A stretch of 7,858 nt of DNA from Nitrososphaerota archaeon (GCA_022564385.1 JADFLN010000069.1:1-7858), one strand, 5' to 3'. Counted from the stretch's first letter, positions 1-6,554 are shown. Notes: generated by a model from the sequence alone, not told the origin. Made by a program: numbers and translations.

Positions 1-854
1 ACTTCATAATCATTACATGATGAACCAGATCCATTTAGAAAATACTCAATCTTGTATCTAGATAACATTGCACCAAACAATCCAGAATACCAGTTAATCG
101 TGGCATCTTGACCCAAGTCAGTCCTTCTTGTGCAGAAATTAACTGAGCTTTGATCCATCATTTGTAACGTGGTAATGTCTAATTGTGCATTTGGAGCGAG
201 ATTTGTATTTAGTAATTCTAGATATGCTTGTTGTTTTTCTGCTTTTGGGGAGTATAATTCCTGAATAATTGTTGCTTTACTACTCTCATCTGCAAAAATA
301 ACATTTCTAGAGATAGTAGAGATTCCATCTTCGGATAAACAAGACAAAATATGAATTGGTTTTTCTATTTCAAGATTTCGTGGAATATGAATAAAAGCTC
401 CGGAATTAAATGCTGCATTGTTTAGTGCAGTAAATTTGTCCTCATTAGAATTTGATGCCTCTAATGCTTTTTTTACTAAATCAAAGTTATTTTGAATTGC
501 ATCCACTAGAGAAGAAATTACAAGTCCTTTTGATTTTAATTCATCAGAGATATTAATTCTGTGAGTATTGGTTCCAATTTGAATAATACATGTTTCATTT
601 TCTAACTCTCCAAGTCTTTTTTTAAGAAAACTAGGAATAGTATCAACAGTAGATATTGATAGTGAAACTTGTTGTGGATCCATTTTTTTTGCATCAGTGT
701 ATTTATTGTAAAGTGGAGATAGTTCAAGTGGTAATTTCTCATATATAGATAAAGAATTTTGTCGGTATTCTTTCAGCCAATTAGGTTCATTTCTTGATGA
801 AGAAAGCTCATCAATATGACTTACGTTAAGTTTTGAAAGAGTTTCTTGAGACAT
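1..854 (-). CDS. sufD: SufD-like Fe-S cluster assembly scaffold protein (partial, C-terminus outside window)
   Basis: This open frame starts at ATG 854 and runs to the left edge without a stop, giving 284 N-terminal residues (MSQETLSKLN...). SufD pairs with SufB in the cytosolic SufBCD complex, which builds Fe-S clusters and delivers them to apoproteins. The stretch LNNAAFNSGAFIHIP (residues 144-158) parallels LNSAVWSGGSFIYIPPG in the neighbouring SufB, showing that the two are paralogous beta-helix proteins. The N-terminal helical region (residues 1-60, with RNEPNWLKEYR) is typical of the family. The functional C-terminal part, including the position equivalent to the SufD histidine at the SufB-SufD interface, lies outside the window. 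It begins 25 bp after the sufB stop on the same strand with no promoter seen between, so it is probably co-transcribed with sufB. The family is clear. SufD rather than a second SufB is inferred from the divergence from SufB and the position after sufB. Confidence 0.88.
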   Translation of the reverse strand, partial: MSQETLSKLNVSHIDELSSSRNEPNWLKEYRQNSLSIYEKLPLELSPLYNKYTDAKKMDPQQVSLSISTVDTIPSFLKKRLGELENETCIIQIGTNTHRINISDELKSKGLVISSLVDAIQNNFDLVKKALEASNSNEDKFTALNNAAFNSGAFIHIPRNLEIEKPIHILSCLSEDGISTISRNVIFADESSKATIIQELYSPKAEKQQAYLELLNTNLAPNAQLDITTLQMMDQSSVNFCTRRTDLGQDATINWYSGLFGAMLSRYKIEYFLNGSGSSCNDYE

Positions 855-879
855 TGTAAATCAAAATGGAATTGGGAGT

Positions 880-2280
880 TTATCCCACAGAATCATCCAT
901 TTCTAGTTTAATGAGTCTGTTTAATTCTACAGCATATTCCATTGGTAATTCTTTTGTAAATGGCTCCATGAATCCATTGACAATCAGAGTTAACGCTTCT
1001 TCTTCATTAAATCCACGACTCATAAGATAGAAGATTTGTTCATCACCAATTTTTCCAACTGTTGCTTCATGAGTAATAGTAGCATCTTCTTGGTTAATTT
1101 CCATGTATGGATAAGTCTCAGTCCTTGATGTATCGTCAAGTAATAATGCATCACACCTTACAGTGGCTTTGACATTTGTAGCACCTTTTGCTACATGAAG
1201 TAATCCTCTGTAAGTGGAACGCCCATCTAGTCTGCTAACTGACTTTGATGTGACTTTAGAGGTGGTGTTTGGTGCAAGGTGAATCATTTTTGCGCCTGTA
1301 TCTTGATGTTGTCCTTTACCTGCAAAGGCAATTGATAGTGTCTCACCATATGCTCGTTCACCCATAAGATAGATTCCAGGATACTTCATTGTTAACTTAC
1401 TTCCAATATTTCCATCAATCCATTCAACTGTTGCACCTTCATATGCATAAGCACGTTTTGTTACAAGATTGTAAACATCACTACTCCAGTTTTGAATTGT
1501 TGTGTATCTTAGTTTTGCATCTTTGTGTGCAACTAATTCTACAACAGCAACGTGAAGTGATTCTGAAGAATAAACAGGAGCAGTGCATCCCTCAATGTAA
1601 TGTACTTCTGCACCTTCATCCACAATGATTAGTGTTCTTTCAAACTGACCCATGTTTTCTGTATTAATTCTAAAGTATGCTTGTAAAGGCATGTCAACTT
1701 TTACGCCAGGTGGAATATAGATAAATGAACCACCACTCCAAACTGCACTGTTTAGTGCTGCAAATTTATTATCCTCTGGAGGAATAATTTTACCAAAGTA
1801 TTTCCTGAAAAGCTCAGGGTGTTCTTTAAGAGCCGCATCAGTATCCAAAAATATAACTCCTTGTTTTGCCAAGTCTTCTCTTAGGCTGTGATATACTACT
1901 TCAGATTCATATTGTGCGCCAACACCTGCTAAAAATTTCTTTTCAGCTTCTGGAATTCCAAGCTTTTCAAAAGTATTTTTGACATTTTCTGGAACATCAT
2001 CCCAATTCTTCTCGACTTTTTCTGTTGCTCTCATATAATAATAGATATTTTGGAAATCAATAGTACTAAGATCACCACCCCAAGTTGGCATTGGTTTTTG
2101 CATAAAAATTTCATAGGAACGCAATCTAAAATCAAGCATCCATTGTGGTTCGTCTTTCAGCTTACTGATTTCAATTACAGTATCCTTAGACAGTCCTTTC
2201 TTGCTAAGGTGAACATACATTTCTGTAGAGTCTTTAAAATCATATTTTGAATAATCCATGTCAAGATTTTCAGTAGCCAT
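880..2280 (-). CDS. sufB: SufB Fe-S cluster assembly scaffold protein
   Basis: This 466-residue protein has the usual SufB length and is recognisable throughout. SufB is the core scaffold of the cytosolic SufBC2D complex, where nascent Fe-S clusters form using sulfur relayed from a cysteine desulfurase. Visible landmarks are an N-terminal helical region with EPQWMLDFRLRSYE (residues 44-57), the segment LNSAVWSGGSFIYIPPGVKV (176-195), and the beta-helix core. Key residues are present: C232 in YIEGCTAP, matching the conserved inner cysteine of the E. coli protein; C376 in VRCDALLLDD, matching the essential C405 of E. coli; and H404-E405 in THEATVGKIGDEQ, matching the essential E434 region. The ATG at 2280 is supported by a TATA-like element 25 nt upstream, implying a leaderless mRNA. 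It is the first gene of a sufB-sufD unit; sufC is not in the window. It is divergent from the kelch gene. The residue equivalences are recalled from family knowledge, not from an alignment run here. Confidence 0.97.
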   Translation of the reverse strand: MATENLDMDYSKYDFKDSTEMYVHLSKKGLSKDTVIEISKLKDEPQWMLDFRLRSYEIFMQKPMPTWGGDLSTIDFQNIYYYMRATEKVEKNWDDVPENVKNTFEKLGIPEAEKKFLAGVGAQYESEVVYHSLREDLAKQGVIFLDTDAALKEHPELFRKYFGKIIPPEDNKFAALNSAVWSGGSFIYIPPGVKVDMPLQAYFRINTENMGQFERTLIIVDEGAEVHYIEGCTAPVYSSESLHVAVVELVAHKDAKLRYTTIQNWSSDVYNLVTKRAYAYEGATVEWIDGNIGSKLTMKYPGIYLMGERAYGETLSIAFAGKGQHQDTGAKMIHLAPNTTSKVTSKSVSRLDGRSTYRGLLHVAKGATNVKATVRCDALLLDDTSRTETYPYMEINQEDATITHEATVGKIGDEQIFYLMSRGFNEEEALTLIVNGFMEPFTKELPMEYAVELNRLIKLEMDDSVG

Positions 2281-2300
2281 GCTAGAAATAACTATGTTAT

Positions 2301-2308
2301 ATTATAAA
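2301..2308 (-). promoter_or_regulatory. TATA box of sufB
   Basis: On the minus strand this reads TTTATAAT. Its centre lies about 25 nt upstream of the sufB ATG at 2280, the normal archaeal TATA-to-start-site distance. Transcription would therefore begin at or next to the ATG, giving a leaderless mRNA. No Shine-Dalgarno sequence is visible before the ATG, which agrees. Confidence 0.65.
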
Positions 2309-2326
2309 TACATGAGTAAAAATAGG

Positions 2327-2368
2327 CAGAGCTAAATAGCTTCAGCTAAATATGAGAATTTAGCTAAA
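2327..2368. repeat. AGCTAAA repeat cluster, possible operator upstream of sufB
   Basis: The octamer AGCTAAAT occurs directly at 2330-2337 and 2344-2351 and inverted (ATTTAGCT) at 2358-2365; the three copies start exactly 14 bp apart. The inverted copy lies in a perfect 10-bp palindrome, TTTAGCTAAA (2359-2368), to which TTCAGCTAAA (2341-2350) has one mismatch. A further AGCT sits at 2338-2341, giving four AGCT tetramers in 36 bp. The second and third octamers could also form an 8-bp hairpin with a 6-nt loop (2344-2365). The cluster starts about 20 bp upstream of the sufB TATA box, where an archaeal regulator or activator could bind. The repeats are seen directly; the operator role and the link to sufB are inferred. 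Confidence 0.5.
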
Positions 2369-2514
2369 GAAAAGATCCATCTAGAGAAATCACTGTTTAT
2401 TACTGTATAATATATCAGGTATGCATTAACAGACATTACAACATTAGAATTACTAAAAATACGCATAAAGAAATTCTCAAGAAAATGTTACTATTACACC
2501 AAAAGAAGATAGAG

Positions 2515-2522
2515 TATTTTAA
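2515..2522 (+). promoter_or_regulatory. possible TATA box of the kelch gene
   Basis: TATTTTAA is centred about 28 nt upstream of the TTG start at 2547. It is a plausible but weak TATA element in AT-rich sequence. A stronger-looking TATAATATAT at 2406-2415 lies further upstream and would leave a leader of about 110 nt. Confidence 0.35.
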
Positions 2523-2546
2523 TTTCATAATAACATAATAAAATAG

Positions 2547-3560
2547 TTGAAAACATTCATCATTCTTCTGTTATTTTTTACAATTTCAGTCTCTCCAACA
2601 TTTGCAGAAGAAGTATCTCAAGGCTGGGAGAGACTAGGAGACATGCCTGAAGTAAGATCTGAGATGGAGTCAGTTGTAATAGATGAAAAGATCTACATCA
2701 TTGGAGGTTTAGATAACATAGGTCATGCTACAAACTCTGTTTTTGTTTTTGATACTAAAGATGAATCTTGGAGTATAGGAACTTCTATGCCTTTAGCATT
2801 GCATCACGCAGGTGCGGCATCCTATGATGACATGTTGTATGTTGTAGGAGGTTATCTTGAAGGTTGGACTCCATCCAATGCCTTGTTGATTTATGATCCT
2901 GTAATGAATTCTTGGAGTGATGGTACTGAAATGCCAACTCCACGCGGGGCCTTAACTGCACAATTTGTTGATGGTAAGCTATACGCCATTGGCGGATTCA
3001 ATGAATTTACTCGTGCTGAAAATGAAGTCTATGATCCTGTAACTAATTCATGGGAAACAAAATCTCAAATGCTAACACCTAGAGAGCATCTTGCATCATC
3101 AGTATTAGATGATCAGTTGTATGTCATTGGAGGAAGAAATGGGCAATTAAATGTAAGCGCTAATGAAATGTATGATCACATAACAAACACATGGAAAGTT
3201 TTAGAACCACTTCCCACAGCTAGAAGTGGATTGACTGCATCAACTCTTAGTGATGCAATCTTTGTTTTTGGTGGAGAAGGTCCTTTGTATACTTTTGAAG
3301 AAAATGAAGCGTATATTCCTGGAGAAGGATGGTTCACACAACAGCCAATGCCAATATCCAGACATGGTTTAGCGTCATCGACTGTTGAAGAAAATATCTA
3401 TCTGATTGGTGGTGGAGTAATTCCAGGTTTTAGCTATAGTGCAATTACTGAAAAGTATCATAACACTATAGTGCCAGAGTTTGGAATAGTCATATCAATA
3501 GTTTTTGTGATATCGATTGTTACAGTAATTTTATTTACAAAGTCTAAAATCATTAATTGA
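2547..3560 (+). CDS. secreted six-bladed kelch-repeat surface protein with PEFG-type C-terminal signal
   Basis: This 337-residue protein begins with a signal peptide (K2, hydrophobic core 4-15, probable cleavage after TFA at residue 20). Residues 25-306 contain six kelch repeats. Each has a Gly-Gly doublet (53-54, 101-102, 149-150, 195-196, 242-243, 288-289) about 47 residues from the next, preceded by strands such as LYVVGG and YVIGG and followed by tyrosine/tryptophan positions such as YDPVTNSW. This predicts a six-bladed beta-propeller. The C-terminus has VPEFG (309-313), a hydrophobic segment (314-331) and a short basic tail (TKSK), the tripartite layout of the PEFG-CTERM signal described in Thaumarchaeota. 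The protein is therefore probably exported and anchored or processed at the cell surface. The start is TTG: a stop codon lies immediately upstream in frame, and no later start keeps the signal peptide. Its ligand is unknown; kelch propellers usually bind proteins or glycans. Its 3' end overlaps the convergent gene by 8 bp. Confidence 0.92.
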   Translation: MKTFIILLLFFTISVSPTFAEEVSQGWERLGDMPEVRSEMESVVIDEKIYIIGGLDNIGHATNSVFVFDTKDESWSIGTSMPLALHHAGAASYDDMLYVVGGYLEGWTPSNALLIYDPVMNSWSDGTEMPTPRGALTAQFVDGKLYAIGGFNEFTRAENEVYDPVTNSWETKSQMLTPREHLASSVLDDQLYVIGGRNGQLNVSANEMYDHITNTWKVLEPLPTARSGLTASTLSDAIFVFGGEGPLYTFEENEAYIPGEGWFTQQPMPISRHGLASSTVEENIYLIGGGVIPGFSYSAITEKYHNTIVPEFGIVISIVFVISIVTVILFTKSKIIN

Positions 3561-4911
3561 CAAATTCTCTATTCATGATTTGTACATCATCAAGTTTGTT
3601 CCTAAATGTTATCAGTCTTCGTATAGCTTCAAAGTTTGCTATTACTGCCAGGATGATCAGCATTATTGGAATTTGATTAGTTAAAGCACCAATAACTATA
3701 AGCAGTAACCTTACATCCCTACCCATTCTAAACTTTGATTTTTTTGCCATATCTCCATTTTTAAAAATTGAATCATATTTGCTACTAGTGTAACTATTAA
3801 GGAAAGTTCCAATTAGTGCAGAAAATCCAATTATCCATATTGTGGTATCTCCGGTCATACTCCAGTAACCATATGCTAGTCCAAAAATAATGGCAGCATC
3901 CACATATCTGTCTAAAACGGCATCAAGCCAACCGCCATACTTTGTCTGTCTTAACTTAAGACGTGCTACTTCCCCATCGCATCCATCCACTATGGAGTGG
4001 ATATGAATTAGTATTCCTCCCAAAATTAGATAAAAATATTCTCCGCTAAAGAAAAAAGAAGCACCAACTAAACCAATAACTGTACTCAGAATTGAGATCT
4101 GGTTTGGCGTAATTCCCGTCTTTAGCAATAACTTTGTAATCCTCAGTGAAATTGGCCTGTTGAGTATCCTAGATACTGGCCCATCGGTATCTTTTTTGAG
4201 TTTGTTGCAAATGAGTAGTTCAGCGTTTCTTCTGTCTGTTTTATCATCAACGTCAATCCAGAAATTATCTCCAAGGTCCATGTATCTCATCTTGTGTCGT
4301 TGTGCTAGAATTTTTATTCCGCCAGAAAGACCCTCATCTCCTTGGGAGATGCTTTGGTCTAACACATCAAAAATTACAGGATTGCATATGAATATTCCAG
4401 TATCTATACAGTTGTAATCAGCCAGATCCTTTCCAATTAAATCTATTCTATGATCTACCGTCAGAACCTTTGTAGCGTCATCTATGTTTAGATGATCTCC
4501 AGGATTTCTATCAACACATAGGATGCATTCATCGTTTCCAATCTTTGTTTTTAATAGTTCACTCAATATCCTGTGGTCATAGTTGTGATCAGCCATCAAT
4601 AATACAAATGATTCCTTGAAATGATCTCTAGCACTTAGAATTGAAATTGCATTACCTCGAGTCCACGAGTCATTTTGAACATACTGTATCGTTACACCAT
4701 ATTTTTTTCCATCAGAGAGTTGTTTTTTAATCTTCTCACCATTGTATCCTGTGACAATACAAAATTCTTTGATTCCTGATTTTTTTGCAGTAAGTATCAC
4801 CCGCTCTATAAGACCCAAACCAAGAAGTGTTACCAATGGTTTTGTATCTCCGATGGGTCTTAGTCTTTTCCCTTGACCTGCTGCAATAATTAACGCTTTC
4901 ATTTTTATCAT
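3553..4911 (-). CDS. bifunctional nucleotidyltransferase / CDP-alcohol phosphotransferase, IPCT-DIPPS-like
   Basis: This 452-residue fusion has two domains. Residues 4-235 are a GT-A-fold nucleotidyltransferase with LIIAAGQGKRLRP (7-19), conserved K24, a metal-site MADHNYD (106-112, D108) and DNFWIDVDD (215-223). Residues 250-440 are a membrane-embedded CDP-alcohol phosphotransferase: an ITPNQIS entry motif (267-273), about six hydrophobic segments, and the family signature D-x2-D-G-x2-A-R-x8-G-x3-D-x3-D at D309, D312, G313, A316, R317, G326, D330 and D334. This architecture matches the archaeal enzyme that makes CDP-inositol from inositol 1-phosphate and joins it to a second inositol 1-phosphate, giving di-myo-inositol phosphate phosphate. 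The domains and motifs are seen; the inositol substrate is inferred, and another phospho-polyol or a polar-lipid head group is possible. The ATG overlaps the stop of the upstream phosphatase by 1 nt. A second ATG at 4902 (M4) is an equally good start for the domain. The 3' end overlaps the kelch gene. Confidence 0.88.
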   Translation of the reverse strand: MIKMKALIIAAGQGKRLRPIGDTKPLVTLLGLGLIERVILTAKKSGIKEFCIVTGYNGEKIKKQLSDGKKYGVTIQYVQNDSWTRGNAISILSARDHFKESFVLLMADHNYDHRILSELLKTKIGNDECILCVDRNPGDHLNIDDATKVLTVDHRIDLIGKDLADYNCIDTGIFICNPVIFDVLDQSISQGDEGLSGGIKILAQRHKMRYMDLGDNFWIDVDDKTDRRNAELLICNKLKKDTDGPVSRILNRPISLRITKLLLKTGITPNQISILSTVIGLVGASFFFSGEYFYLILGGILIHIHSIVDGCDGEVARLKLRQTKYGGWLDAVLDRYVDAAIIFGLAYGYWSMTGDTTIWIIGFSALIGTFLNSYTSSKYDSIFKNGDMAKKSKFRMGRDVRLLLIVIGALTNQIPIMLIILAVIANFEAIRRLITFRNKLDDVQIMNREFVN

Positions 4912-5711
4912 TATTTGTTTATTTCAGACATTATTTGATCTAGAATTGCTTGATTTGCTGCACCAACAAACGACAATCTAGTCATTGTTCCAAAATCTAA
5001 ATCTAATGGTTGTGAGTCTGCATCTACAATTAAACCACCCGCTTCTTTTATGAGTAAATATCCTGCTGCCATATCTTGAACTCGAATTTTATCACGTAAA
5101 TCAATGAAAACATCTATTGAGCCTTTGGAAAGATATGCCATCTCAAGTGCGTTAGCTCCAAAATGTCTTGTAGGGCCGTAATGTTCAAAAATTGTTTGTA
5201 ATTTTTTCAAAAGTTCTGGGGATGCACCAGATGTATTCACCCCCACAATTTTGTATGCTGTCTCTTTATTTTGTACATGAATTTTAGTCTCATTCAAAAA
5301 TGCACCTTTTCCTTTTGATGCCCAATATTGTTCTCCATTTGATAGATTAGTAACTACTGCATCGGTTATAGAACTCAGTTTATCACCTGTGGCAAATGCT
5401 AAGGAACAACAAAAGAACGGAATGCCGCTCACTGCGTTGGCTGTTCCATCAATTGCATCCATGATGACATATCCTTTTGGATTATCATTAATTTCAACAC
5501 GTCCACATTCTTCACCTAGAACAACACAGTTGAAATTAATTTGTTTCAGATAATCTAGAACTGTTTTTTCAGCTACAATGTCAATATTTCGTGAAATATC
5601 CCCACCAGCACCTCTGCCAAAATCATCTGCAGCATCTTCTGTTCCAGCTAGGTCTTTTACATTATCATAAACTTGTTTTGAGACTTGACGTAAGACTTCA
5701 ATTACTTCCAT
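4911..5711 (-). CDS. inositol monophosphatase / fructose-1,6-bisphosphatase family phosphatase
   Basis: This 266-residue protein belongs to the Mg2+-dependent, Li+-sensitive phosphatase superfamily, at the usual length of the archaeal IMPase/FBPase type. The metal-binding motifs are intact: GGDISRNIDIVAE (36-48) near the N-terminus, LGEECG (65-70, E67/E68), DAIDGTANAVSGIPFF (85-100, the D-x-x-D-G-T signature at D85-D88-G89-T90), and VQDMAAGYLLIKEAGG (211-226, catalytic D213). Archaeal members often hydrolyse both inositol phosphates and fructose 1,6-bisphosphate. Its stop overlaps by 1 nt the start of the IPCT-DIPPS-like gene, suggesting coupled translation and a shared pathway: it could supply inositol, or remove the phosphate from the di-inositol product. 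That role is an inference; a gluconeogenic FBPase role is the alternative. The ATG at 5711 is supported by a TATA-like element 25 nt upstream. Confidence 0.92.
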   Translation of the reverse strand: MEVIEVLRQVSKQVYDNVKDLAGTEDAADDFGRGAGGDISRNIDIVAEKTVLDYLKQINFNCVVLGEECGRVEINDNPKGYVIMDAIDGTANAVSGIPFFCCSLAFATGDKLSSITDAVVTNLSNGEQYWASKGKGAFLNETKIHVQNKETAYKIVGVNTSGASPELLKKLQTIFEHYGPTRHFGANALEMAYLSKGSIDVFIDLRDKIRVQDMAAGYLLIKEAGGLIVDADSQPLDLDFGTMTRLSFVGAANQAILDQIMSEINK

Positions 5712-5731
5712 GACACAATTGAGTTTTTTAG

Positions 5732-5740
5732 TAATTTAAA
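5732..5740 (-). promoter_or_regulatory. TATA box of the phosphatase operon
   Basis: On the minus strand this reads TTTAAATTA, centred about 25 nt upstream of the ATG at 5711, so the mRNA is probably leaderless. It lies in the 49-bp gap after the 31-residue microprotein gene on the same strand. The phosphatase operon can therefore have its own promoter, although readthrough from the microprotein gene is also possible. Confidence 0.55.
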
Positions 5741-5760
5741 GGAAGAAAATTCCAGAAAAG

Positions 5761-5856
5761 CTATTTTTTGAAACACTTGCAGGCACAGTCAAACATTCCT
5801 GCCTTCCCCATACACTGATCATGATATTCGTGATGACATTTCTCACATATTACCAT
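5761..5856 (-). CDS. 31-residue Cys/His-rich putative metal-binding microprotein
   Basis: ATG 5856 to TAG 5761 encodes 31 residues. I do not recognise a named family. Six Cys (4, 7, 15, 24, 26, 28) and three His (8, 9, 12) are arranged as C-x2-C-H-H-x2-H-x2-C-x8-C-x-C-x-C. This density of metal ligands in so short a frame is very unlikely by chance and suggests a zinc-binding or other metal-binding knuckle. The first half (VICEKCHHEYHDQC) resembles a zinc finger, and the C-terminal CACKC is like a metal-thiolate cluster. A TATA-like element 24 nt upstream of the ATG supports expression from this exact start as a leaderless mRNA. The gene is divergent from tbp and lies 49 bp upstream of the phosphatase operon on the same strand. 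Function is unknown; metal storage or sensing, or a role with TBP, are guesses only. Confidence 0.75.
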   Translation of the reverse strand: MVICEKCHHEYHDQCMGKAGMFDCACKCFKK

Positions 5857-5875
5857 AAATTACATCAATTAATCC

Positions 5876-5883
5876 ATATTAAA
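5876..5883 (-). promoter_or_regulatory. TATA box of the 31-residue microprotein gene
   Basis: On the minus strand this reads TTTAATAT, centred about 24 nt upstream of the ATG at 5856. It is only 4 bp from the oppositely directed TATA box of tbp (5888-5894). The TFB-recognition sequence upstream of each box would overlap the other box. Confidence 0.55.
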
Positions 5884-5887
5884 TCTC

Positions 5888-5894
5888 TTTAAAT
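5888..5894 (+). promoter_or_regulatory. TATA box of tbp
   Basis: TTTAAAT is centred 25 nt upstream of the TTG at 5916. This supports that TTG as both transcription and translation start. The gene product binds such elements, so autoregulation is possible but is not shown by the sequence. Confidence 0.6.
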
Positions 5895-5915
5895 GTGGTT
5901 TCTCTGAGTTGATTC

Positions 5916-6479
5916 TTGTTGGTATTTACTAAACCCATAATTGACATTGTAAATGTTGTTGCATCAGCTACAGTAGATCAAGCATTAGATCTAAATGATA
6001 TTACAAAAAAATTTCCAGATACTGAATACCACCCTGAACAATTTCCAGGATTAGTATTTAGGCTGAAAAACCCAAAGACCGCAACTCTAATTTTTAGAAC
6101 TGGTAAAATGGTATGTACTGGTTCAAAATCAGAAGAATTAGCAAAAAAGGCAGTAAAAACAGTTGTACAAAAACTTCGAAAGGGTGGAATTAAAATTAAA
6201 AAAGATGCAGTTGTAACAGTTCAAAACATTGTATCTTCAATAAACCTAAGAGGGAAGATTAATCTTGAAAAAGCTGCACGAACATTGCCTCGAAGTATGT
6301 ATGAACCTGAACAATTTCCAGGATTAATTCACAGAATGGTTGATCCTAAAACAGTAATTCTAGTTTTTGCATCAGGTAAATTAGTCTGTACTGGAGCAAA
6401 AACTGCGAAAGATGTGTATCGTGCAGTGAATAATCTTCATAGTTTGCTTGAGGAAAAAGACTTGATGATGTATGATTAG
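5916..6479 (+). CDS. tbp: TATA-box-binding protein (TBP)
   Basis: TBP is the archaeal general transcription factor that bends TATA-box DNA and recruits TFB and RNA polymerase. The 187-residue protein shows the diagnostic internal duplication: EQFPGLVFRL (41-50) and EQFPGLIHRM (132-141) are offset by 91 residues, followed by FRTGKMVCTGSKS (60-72) and FASGKLVCTGAKT (151-163). These form the two halves of the saddle-shaped DNA-binding domain. The N-terminal KPIIDIVNVVASATVDQ is also typical. Length is normal. The start must be TTG at 5916 or 5919: a TGA lies just upstream in frame, and no ATG precedes the first conserved strand. The TATA box at 5888-5894 favours 5916. The C-terminus ends in a short acidic tail region (LLEEKDLMMYD). 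It is divergent from the 31-residue microprotein and upstream of a zinc-ribbon microprotein on the same strand. Other TBP copies elsewhere in the genome cannot be excluded. Confidence 0.98.
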   Translation: MLVFTKPIIDIVNVVASATVDQALDLNDITKKFPDTEYHPEQFPGLVFRLKNPKTATLIFRTGKMVCTGSKSEELAKKAVKTVVQKLRKGGIKIKKDAVVTVQNIVSSINLRGKINLEKAARTLPRSMYEPEQFPGLIHRMVDPKTVILVFASGKLVCTGAKTAKDVYRAVNNLHSLLEEKDLMMYD

Positions 6480-6490
6480 ACTCGAATTTT

Positions 6491-6517
6491 ATCATACAAA
6501 ATATGATGATTTTTTTT
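6491..6517 (+). terminator. possible terminator after tbp
   Basis: A 6-bp inverted repeat (ATCATA 6491-6496, TATGAT 6502-6507, 5-nt loop) is followed after two bases by eight consecutive T residues (6510-6517), starting 12 bp past the tbp stop. The stem is AT-rich and weak, but archaeal RNA polymerase terminates mainly at T-tracts. A separate TATA-like element before the next gene agrees with a transcript end here. Confidence 0.45.
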
Positions 6518-6554
6518 CTAAAATAATATAATTTCTTGGAGAACTTGGTAATTC

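Noticed and set aside
1389..1628. 79-codon plus-strand open frame
   Set aside because: It is entirely antisense to the well-supported sufB, and its His/Gln/Leu-rich translation looks like a codon-bias shadow.
2050..2250. 66-codon plus-strand open frame
   Set aside because: It lies antisense within the sufB N-terminal region, has no recognisable motif and no promoter signal.
2344..2365. Hairpin AGCTAAAT/ATTTAGCT as a transcription terminator
   Set aside because: No T-tract follows on either strand and it lies upstream of both divergent genes, so an operator-like repeat is a better reading.
2406..2415. TATAATATAT as a main promoter for the kelch gene or a small RNA
   Set aside because: It would leave a leader of about 110 nt with no open frame or clear structure. 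In such AT-rich DNA this match alone is not evidence, although an alternative promoter cannot be excluded.
4160..4417. 85-codon plus-strand open frame
   Set aside because: It is antisense to the nucleotidyltransferase domain of the bifunctional gene, and its Ser-rich translation has no family features.
5741..5753. GGAA/TTCC short inverted repeat as a terminator of the 31-residue gene
   Set aside because: The stem is only 4 bp and occurs next to the phosphatase TATA box; this is too weak to call.
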